Shown piece after piece: positions 56,775 to 64,000 of a stretch of DNA of 64,000 nt; position 1 is the first letter of the stretch; each line of letters starts with the position of its first letter. This DNA is from Carnegiea gigantea (Eukaryota > Streptophyta > Magnoliopsida > Caryophyllales > Cactaceae). The notes under the pieces were generated by a model. That model searched no databases. It was not told the origin of the DNA and saw nothing but the letters and a program-made list of their open reading frames with translations. A program made the translations under genes and the position numbers. The stretch spans positions 357,001-421,000 of the forward strand of contig JAKOGI010000356.1 in the NCBI GenBank assembly GCA_029747015.1, given 5' to 3'.

Positions 56775-57225
56775 TTACTTTGACCTATCCGTATTACGCC
56801 ATTAATTAGCCCCTGGCACTGAAAGAAAAAAAATTATGTTTTAGTCATGTTCCATTTTATTAAAAGAAAAGTTATAAGAAAGAGACATCATTGTCAAGCA
56901 CAAATACCAAGCAAATATAAATTTTGCACAACACCAATTAATAGACCATCTTTGGTTGAGGAAATGTATGTGATCTAGAATTATTTCATTCTAACTCAAT
57001 TACTTTGGTGCAGGAATATTATAATCATGGAAAGAGATTCGATCAAGTGCTAGATTTGGCATGAGCATCATCAAACTCATCCAAATACAATCAACGAGAC
57101 TAATAAATTCTCTAAAGAATTAGAGAGAGAGATACAGAAAGAGAGAACAGATGCTGCTGAATGGTATCGATATCCAATCGAAGAAGTCAAGTTGATATTT
57201 TTTCCATATCGTTAACTAATCAAAC
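56775..57225. other. Spacer beyond the duplicated block, no genes
   Basis: Similarity with copy A ends near 56775 (33210 in A). AT-rich, no supported feature. Confidence 0.55.
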
Positions 57226-57840
57226 TGTTAGGAAATTAGAGCGGTAATAATAGCGGAAGCGATAGGATGAAACAGATATTCAGAAATTCAAACCAGAATA
57301 ACAGGAACAAAACAGCGACACACAAGATTTACGTGGAAACCCAAAACGGGAGAAAACCACGGGCGGCAACACCGACACAAAATCCACTATCATATGAGTT
57401 AGTACAGAACGATCTCATTCCCAATACAGAGATCAACAACAAGAGAGACACAGATCTCAAACACCCAAGAAAGAGATCAATTACAACGAAAATCTCTCAA
57501 TACTAACTCCCAACAAAAAGTGGAATAGAAAAGGGAATTGCCCACAGGCACTCCCAAGTTGCACCGCATCAAACAAGGTTAAACAACCTAGTATTTATAG
57601 GGAAGCCCCACAGGTACCAAGGGTTCAATCCTAGCCGCAAACATATGTCTTGGCCACCAACCATCAACTTTCCAAAAAAGGAAAAATCTTCAACCCAAAG
57701 TATGGAAATAATATAATTTCCATAATACAGAAGATCTCAAACACACAACATGATCTTGGATGCCAAGAAATAATCTCACAAAAGGAAATAACTTTATTTA
57801 TTTTCAAAACCGGCAAAGGAATTTGGGACAAATCCCAACA
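57226..57840 (-). mobile_element. Solo LTR with perfect 5-bp target duplication
   Basis: It runs TGTTAGGAAATT...AATCCCAACA (615 bp), flanked by CAAAC on both sides (57221-57225 and 57841-57845). A TATA box read on the minus strand (CCCTATAAATACTAGG near 57600) sets the orientation. The TGTTGGGATTTGTCCC start on the minus strand is copia-like. No internal region is present, as after LTR-LTR recombination. Confidence 0.85.
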
Positions 57841-59435
57841 CAAACCAATTTTAAAGTATCAAGAACATTTTTATAATTTGGGGAGTTTGTAATATTGTCA
57901 TGCAAAGATAAAGGAAGATAAATGGTAATTCAAAAAGTGTAGAAGTACAAATAATATTTACTATCATATTATGATTTGAGAGAGATATTAATCCCAAGGA
58001 CTCGAATGAATTACTGGACAATTTTCTAGGTGATATAAATCAGAATTTAATGATCAGCTCTTAAGTGATGCAGTATTACCGTCAACAGTGTGATGATTCC
58101 ACAAAGCGTTTTTGCATTTAAACAGCAAATTTGTTTAGTAGCACACAAATGCCCTTGACCTAACATCTTTTATAGTCAACTGCCGAAGTTGCGCATAAGA
58201 GCCTTTTCAGTGGTGAGTCGGTTTTTTGGTTCATCAGTTGGGGCATACATCTACTACATCAGCTTATGAGTCAACTTTTTAGCTTACAATTATCTCTCTT
58301 TCTGATGTAAGGGTCACTACTTTGACTCATCGAATAAAATAATACTTATGAACCCATTCTACAACACACAACTTTCTTTTTAATATTCCAAAAAAGAAAA
58401 AACCAATAAAAATTAAAAAAGCAAAAAAGCAAGAGATAAAGGTCGAGCGTAAGCCGGCTCACGGCCACGAGCTGCTAGTGAGCTCACCCTACTGCAGAAG
58501 TGGCGAGCAGTTCCGCTATTATACTGAGACGGGCGAGCCAAAAACATACCTCCGTTGGAGGTGCTCAATAACGCACAAGAGTTTTTGCTACCAGGCTCAT
58601 TTGCCGTGGAAACATGAAAATTCCGTAGTCATTACAGCCCATATTATTGTTCAACATAAATAAATTGATTCATTGTAAATAATAAATCCACTTGAATTGT
58701 GTTTATTGAGGAAGAATTGAAGATTGATTGTTCATTGTAGATATTAACAAGTGAAAATTTAACAATTAAATCGTCCTATTCTTTGCAACAAACAAGATAG
58801 TATCTATTATGGCAATATTATATACTACTTTCTGTTAAAAAAAATTATTATATCTTTGAGTTATTTCATTAAACATATATGTTTTAGACATCGTCCACAT
58901 ATACCGGTAGAGTTGTGAAATAAGTCAGATTAAGTCGATTCATTGAATTAAAGAATCAATTTCGTGTCGACCTTGAAAATAGTTTGAATTTGCTCAAAAT
59001 TGAATAATGACATATTTTTACGTTAAATGGTAAAAACATATCAACTGCGGATCAAAATCAATTCGGTTCAAGTCAAGCTCATGTTTCTCTTAATAATTTT
59101 GAATTAGCTTCATATCGTGTTACTATATCATACGAGTATTTTTTAACTCCAGATATATGTAAGGGTTAATTTTCCAGTGTTTGTTGGCTGGTAATAATTG
59201 ATGGATGTGATTACGTAGATGTTCTCTCTTTTGGTGACGATAACATATGATGTCATACGTTGGAAAGATTTCTGTTTTTTTTAATGTATATTTTCTTTAT
59301 CAAGTCTACAGTCCCCAGTCCCACGGGCATATAATTGCATGCCATCCACTATGAGAGTGAAAGATATCCTGTGGCCTCAAAATAAAGCCAAGACGCCATT
59401 ATTAAAATCACCCCATAGGCTTTTTAGCCATCTTA
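57841..59435. other. Gene-poor intergenic stretch
   Basis: AT-rich apart from a short GC-richer patch at 58440-58560. That patch gives a 61-codon frame with no recognisable family. Nothing else is supported. Confidence 0.5.
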
Positions 59436-59815
59436 GGCTCTATTTTTTTTTTTTTTGATAAATTTAAATTTGTCAATTTCAATAAGCTTTAATATATATC
59501 AACCCATTTTAATTAATTTTATGAATTTTAATAAAAAATATTAACTTTATTCAACTTCAACAAATTTCAACTCACTTTAACCAACTTCAATCAATTTTTC
59601 ACTATTTTAATCAACTTCTACCCATCATACAAAAAAAACTTTAACATACTTCAACCCACTTCAATAAAAAATTACCCACTTCAATCTACTTTGATCCACT
59701 TCAATCCACTTCAGTAAAAAATTACCAACTTTAACCCACTTCAATTCACTTTTATCCATATCAATCAACTTTACTTATTTATCAACCCATATTTTTCAAC
59801 GAAAAGAACAAGTCC
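59436..59815. mobile_element. MITE, 380 bp, TTA target duplication
   Basis: It starts GGCTCTATTTTTTTT and ends GAAAAGAACAAGTCC, with TTA directly before (59433-59435) and after (59816-59818). The interior is made of CAACCCACTTCAAT-type repeats, the reverse complement of the GTGGGTTGAAGT repeats in the foldback MITE at 39737. The shared ends and repeats place the two in one family. Confidence 0.85.
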
Positions 59816-59818
59816 TTA

Positions 59819-60784
59819 GGTGTTTGTTTTCCTTAGCGTGACTATGATTTTATTTGCTGTTGTATTTAGCTGTGCAATTCGATTCCCCCCAAAGAAAAGG
59901 CTATGCATTACGGTTGTTTGTTTGTTTGAACTATCTTGCCTTTAGGTAATTAATTGTTTTACAAAAAAGAGCTAGGTATGATGTTTCCGTCCATTTACTG
60001 CATACCTTCAATTAATATGAAAATTTAGTGATTTTACAACATTTAACATATAAACTATCATGTTCACTCCTGAAATAATTGAAAAAGAAAATATTTTTTG
60101 GACAATTTATTTAGTTTAATTACATTATTAGCATATATAGGGGTGAGCAGCTTCGATACTCGAACCCAAAACTAGAACTATTGAGTCCGAAGCCGACTCT
60201 AAAACATCCAGTTACACCACCTTTGTTAAAATTTTAAAAAAAAAAAATTCAAGTCGGCTGTGACAAAGCTGCCGCTGAGTGCCCAATCCAATGTTTTTGT
60301 AGGCTTTCAAAAAGCCTTTTAAGGTTCCAGCACGCAAGTAATAGGCAACTCCAAGTTCAAAATTAAGAGCATTCTCAATTATAGTTTCATTTTTTGGAAC
60401 TCAGTATTGCACATCAGTAAAAATTTTAATTTTTTGAAACTTGCATTTAATCACATCTCAAACCTATAAAACTCTAATTTGAATCACCTAATTAAAATAT
60501 TTATTATAGACCCACCTCATAACACAACTCTTTTTTTTACCATCTAAATAATATTTTAGGGGAAAAAAAAATAAAAGGACAAAAAAATTGCAATGTGGGT
60601 GGGAACCCCTGATTGTTCCTTCCCGTGAGGCAGTTTTTGTGGTAGCAAATAATTTCACGGCACATGGCATAGAGGTTCCTACAAATTACTTTGCGTTTCT
60701 TACGCTGCTAATGCTCTCAGGATTCCAAGTAGGCTGTGATTGTGGGACCAAGCAAGCAAATGTCCTTTAATCAATCATGCATAA
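59819..60784. other. Intergenic stretch before the Harbinger element
   Basis: AT-rich. TAGGGGTGAGCAG at about 60139 resembles a hAT terminus but has no partner. No coding frame is supported. Confidence 0.5.
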
Positions 60785-61132
60785 GAGCACTGGCAGCGGT
60801 GAGCACGCGGACCGTGGGTGGGGCCCGCGTGTGACACGCGTGTCCAGGCGTCTCTGGCAGCAAGGGGATCGGGGCACCCACACGCGTGGCAGACCGGTCT
60901 GCCGGGGCGCCTCGCGTTTCTCTTTTTTTTGGCGTTTTGTGGTTCAAAACGCAGCGTTTCGATGGTTGTGGCAACATCGAACGCTGCGTTTTGGTGGAAG
61001 GAGGGGAAAAAAAAGAAAACGGATGAACAGTGCCATGCGCGTGGGGGGGTGGGCCGAATTCGGCCGTTGGGTATGGGCATTTGAGCCCAACAGCTAGTTT
61101 GGTTTATTTTTTTTTTTGGCTCAATTTTTGTT

Positions 61133-62253
61133 CTATAAATTGGGGTATAATTTGTTTGCAAAATTTGTACAAATTTTATCTAGCTTTCTCACATTCTCTC
61201 TTAAATCTGATAATATACTTGTTTTAGTAATTTTGCGTTTAATTAAATTTGGAAGAAATTCAAGTTTGGGTAAGTGATAATATTTGTTATGTAATTTGTT
61301 TTAATTTTGTATAAATTATTTTTGTTTCATATTGTAACTAATATATTTTGTTTTTTGGGTTTTCGTAGGCATATTTTGGAGTTCTCCATTAAGTTGAACA
61401 CTAAAGTGAAGTGAAGGCAATTGCAAGTAATTCCAAATTTTTGTTAATGTTGTGTTGAAGTTGTTAGGAATTTTGTTTGTTAATTTAAAAATATGTTAGA
61501 ATAAAAATTGGTATTAGTTACAATTTAATTGCATGATCAGAAAAAGGATGTTATTGTAATTCAGAAATTAATTTTGTTGTTGTTGTTACAATATGAAATT
61601 TGTTACAATGAATGTTTGAATGTATTTGTTTTAATAAAGGTAGGGTAAGAATACATGACATTAATCTTTGAATATTCACTTAGAATTGAAATTTTTGATA
61701 GCTACTATTTATTAATTGCTTGAATTTAGAAATTAAATTTGTTGTTGTTAGAAATTGAATGTGGGAATGTATTTTTTTTAAGAAAGAAAGAAAAAGTGGT
61801 TTGGTAAGCATGTTTAAAATAATTAGATTTTGAAGTGCTTCATTAGAAAGAGTTGAAATGTTAACAAATTAGGATTTAAGTACTCGTTACTTAGGATTTA
61901 ATCGATTCAATGCGAAAATTAACAATGCTTGTTATTTTTAAAAACATGTTATACATCAAGTGTGTGGTAATTTTGTTCAAAATTAAAAAATAAGTAGATA
62001 GAATTCAAATTTTTGTTAGATACTATTCATTAATTTTGTTGTTAGAAATTGAATGTGTGAATGTAATTTTTTAAATAAAGAAACAAAAATTGGTTGGGTA
62101 AGCATCTTTAATATTATTTACGAGGTGTGTGATTGAAAATAGTTAACTTCCTAATAAGGTTTGTTAATTTTGAAAATGTGTATGAGATTATGTTGTTTCG
62201 TAAAATATGTGACAAATTAAGTGTGTAAATGTTAATTTTTTTAATAAATTGGT
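61133..62253 (+). promoter_or_regulatory. TATA box and intron-containing leader of Harbinger ORF1
   Basis: TCTATAAATTGGGG at 61132 is a good TATA box. Candidate leader introns: TTTGG/GTAAGTG near 61269 to TTTCGTAG at 61368, and TTGCAA/GTAATTC near 61430 to TTGGTAG at 62253, just before ORF1. No coding frame lies in between. Splice use is inferred. Confidence 0.45.
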
Positions 62254-62269
62254 AGGTGTTCACTATCAA

Positions 62270-63421
62270 ATGGATCCCAATCACCCACAATCTTTCATGA
62301 ACTTACTAAGTGGGGATAATTCACAACGGGATGCCGCGACCAATATGAATATTGTCCCAAACCCTCCTAATTGGCAATACCATCCACAATACCCTCAACA
62401 ATACCCACATATGCAATATCCTCAACTACCACCAAACTTTCCCCTCCAAGGACAGAATGCCTCCCCAATTCCAAATTTCAACTACGTTTCTATGCCCCCT
62501 CCTTATCAACTACCCCCACCAAATAATATGACCTCATCAACACCCCGTCCTTCACCCAACCCCACCCACAGTGAGAGTGTCGGCGTGACTTCCAAGTGGA
62601 CATTGGAAGAAGATCGCCGTTTGGTGAGATCGTGGATTAATGTGAGCACTAACCCCCTTGTTGGTGCCGACCAAAAGAAGACGGGGTTCTGGACGAAGAT
62701 CGCAAGCGCCTACAACCAGCACGCTCCCGATGGAGCTACGAAGCGAGGAGTGAAAGTTTGCAACGCCCGTTGGAACCGAGCAGCTCCACTTGTGTCCAAG
62801 TGGACCGCTTGTGTGGCCCAGGCTCATCGGGCAACCCCAAGTGGGGCGAATGAGGACGATATTATGCAGAGAGCCCAAGATCTATACGTTGATATGGTGG
62901 GCAAATCGTTCGACTTGATGCATTGGTGGGTGCTACTGAAGGACCAACTGAAATGGGAAGTCAATTGCGATCAATCTGCAGATGTGGCGAGTAAGCGGTT
63001 GAGGATCAATGAGATGGGCGGGTACTTTGAGAGTGATACATCCGGCTCACCCAACACCCCCGACACACCAACAACGGATGCAAGTGAAGATACAGCAACA
63101 GAGCAAGTTGGTGGACTGATCTGCCCCATCGGAAGAAAAGCCGCCAAAAGAAAGGCGAAAGAGAGAGCGCATGACTCGGTGGTTGATGTTGTCACTAAGG
63201 AGCTATCCATCTTGGGGACAACAAATGTGAAGAATAGCGTCATGTGGGAAAGATATGTCATCGCCCAAGAGCAGAAGGCGGCGGCCGCTAAGGTGAAGGC
63301 GGAGGCTGCTAAGAGAGCGGTTGAACTAATAGACTCTCATCAGCACTTCCAACGGATGAAGTATGAGGACAAGATATTAAAAATGGACATTGCTAAGATG
63401 TGCCCGGAGGATCAAGCATGA
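62270..63421 (+). CDS. Harbinger ORF1: Myb/SANT-like protein with NAM-associated C-terminus
   Basis: In PIF/Harbinger elements ORF1 is a DNA-binding helper that works with the ORF2 transposase in the nucleus. The frame is intact, 383 residues from MDPNHPQSFMNLLSGDNSQR. Residues 1-100 are rich in Pro, Gln and Asn. From about 108 comes the trihelix-like domain: SKWTLEEDRRLVRSWINVST, KKTGFWTKIASAYNQHAP, VCNARWNRAAPLVSKW, then MHWWVLLKDQLKW. The C-terminal part has a basic stretch (GRKAAKRKAKERA), a conserved NAM-associated segment (MWERYVIAQEQKAAAAKVKA) and ends MDIAKMCPEDQA. The ATG follows a candidate leader acceptor by 16 bases. It is often annotated in plants as a GST-T3-like or no-apical-meristem-associated protein, which is misleading. 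Confidence 0.85.
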   Translation: MDPNHPQSFMNLLSGDNSQRDAATNMNIVPNPPNWQYHPQYPQQYPHMQYPQLPPNFPLQGQNASPIPNFNYVSMPPPYQLPPPNNMTSSTPRPSPNPTHSESVGVTSKWTLEEDRRLVRSWINVSTNPLVGADQKKTGFWTKIASAYNQHAPDGATKRGVKVCNARWNRAAPLVSKWTACVAQAHRATPSGANEDDIMQRAQDLYVDMVGKSFDLMHWWVLLKDQLKWEVNCDQSADVASKRLRINEMGGYFESDTSGSPNTPDTPTTDASEDTATEQVGGLICPIGRKAAKRKAKERAHDSVVDVVTKELSILGTTNVKNSVMWERYVIAQEQKAAAAKVKAEAAKRAVELIDSHQHFQRMKYEDKILKMDIAKMCPEDQA

Positions 63422-63819
63422 TATGGTCCACTTCAGGAAGAAATTAGGAACCGATACCGCCAAACATCATCTTCGTCCAATGCTAGCCCTTCTCTAGATT
63501 GAGACCCATGTCTTAGGAAATAATATGTTGTGTACCTTGTGCTTGTGTCGTTCTTTCTTTTCCCAATAGTTTGTTGTAATTGAACTCGTTTATGTTATGG
63601 AATGAAATGTGAAATTTTGTTTGAATGAGTTCCATTTTAATTTCACATCACAGTATTCAAAGTGTTTTATATGTTGCATTGTACTTAAGATGTTTAATTT
63701 CATTTTAACGAGTGCAATTTTATTATTTCACTTATAACTACGATGCTCTCTTAATTTGCCTTCTTAATCTCACCAAATTTGCCCTAACATTTGGAATCTT
63801 CTATCACAGGTACAACAAA

Positions 63820-63996
63820 ATGAGTGAGCCATCTTCTTCTAGTGGTGACTCATCCACAGAATTAATAGATCATCTCAGATTCGTACTGGACTCATCCTCT
63901 TCTAGTGATGACTCATCGATTCTTGAGACCATACTCAACAATCAATCTCACCTAGAGTCATTTCAGTTAGCTGTGAGACATGGACAAGGGGAGTGA
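63820..63996 (+). CDS. Possible start of Harbinger ORF2 (transposase), incomplete
   Basis: After a CTATCACAG/GTACAAC acceptor, ATG at 63820 opens a Ser-rich frame (MSEPSSSSGDSSTELIDHLR), like the start of Harbinger transposases. It meets TGA at 63994-63996, four bases before the window ends. Either an intron, a frameshift or a true stop lies here. No catalytic motif is in view. Confidence 0.4.
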   Translation: MSEPSSSSGDSSTELIDHLRFVLDSSSSSDDSSILETILNNQSHLESFQLAVRHGQGE

Positions 63997-64000
63997 CCTT

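Larger units (their letters stand above)
60785..64000 (+). mobile_element. PIF/Harbinger (Pong-like) element, 5' part, cut by the window edge
   Basis: TAA (60782-60784) is followed by GAGCACTGGCAGCGGTGAGC, the usual style of a plant Harbinger terminus with a 3-bp TAA/TTA target. The first 300 bp are GC-rich, unlike the flanks. A TATA box, a spliced leader, an intact Myb-like ORF1 and the apparent start of ORF2 follow in the typical order. The 3' end and its inverted repeat lie outside the window. Confidence 0.8.

Noticed and set aside
60771..61161. Overlapping frames on both strands of a GC-rich patch
   Set aside because: They cover the terminus of the Harbinger element and have no family match; GC-rich DNA lacks stop codons by chance.

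Overview
This window is nuclear DNA of a flowering plant, most likely a eudicot. It has split genes with plant-type splice sites and AT-rich introns, an ATG18f-like autophagy gene relic, two ankyrin-PGG (ACD6/ITN1-type) genes, and many plant transposon families (Ty1-copia, Ty3-gypsy LTR, TRIM, hAT, PIF/Harbinger, TTA-target MITEs). All host genes recognised lie on the minus strand. The species cannot be named from the sequence.

Layout. (1) 552-10941: a decayed ATG18f-like (PROPPIN/BCAS3) gene, with exons recognisable from the MRNDGQ start to a GEEFD end but broken by stop codons and frameshifts. (2) 10655-33210 (copy A) and 39632-56775 (copy B) are a direct segmental duplication. Each copy starts in ATG18 intron 1, so exon 1 and its promoter are present twice, and each carries one complete seven-exon ankyrin-PGG membrane-protein gene (A 13389-32728, B 43363-56366; predicted 1205 and 1206 residues). 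(3) Intron 1 of both ankyrin genes holds the same dead copia element, so that insertion predates the duplication. Later events are copy-specific. A gained (or B lost) about 7 kb containing a second copia, which itself carries a tandem TRIM and an antisense copia fragment. B gained a 1.5-kb foldback MITE in the ATG18 exon 1 copy, a gypsy LTR and a small MITE. (4) 33210-39632, between the copies, is mainly a dead hAT element. (5) 56775-60781 is gene-poor, with a solo LTR that has a perfect target duplication and a TTA-target MITE. (6) 60785 to the end is a PIF/Harbinger element with an intact Myb-like ORF1 and the apparent start of ORF2, cut by the window edge.

How it fits together. The ankyrin-PGG genes are the only host genes that still look functional. 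Their frames and splice phases are kept over seven exons in both copies, while the neighbouring ATG18f-like gene and almost all transposon genes are broken. The ankyrin gene also carries an older internal duplication of an exon pair, with a chimeric exon 3. Its promoter has TTGAC (W-box) sequences inside a palindrome, duplicated in copy A, which would suit a defence-related gene. No CRISPR array, operon or rRNA is present, and no tRNA gene was found.
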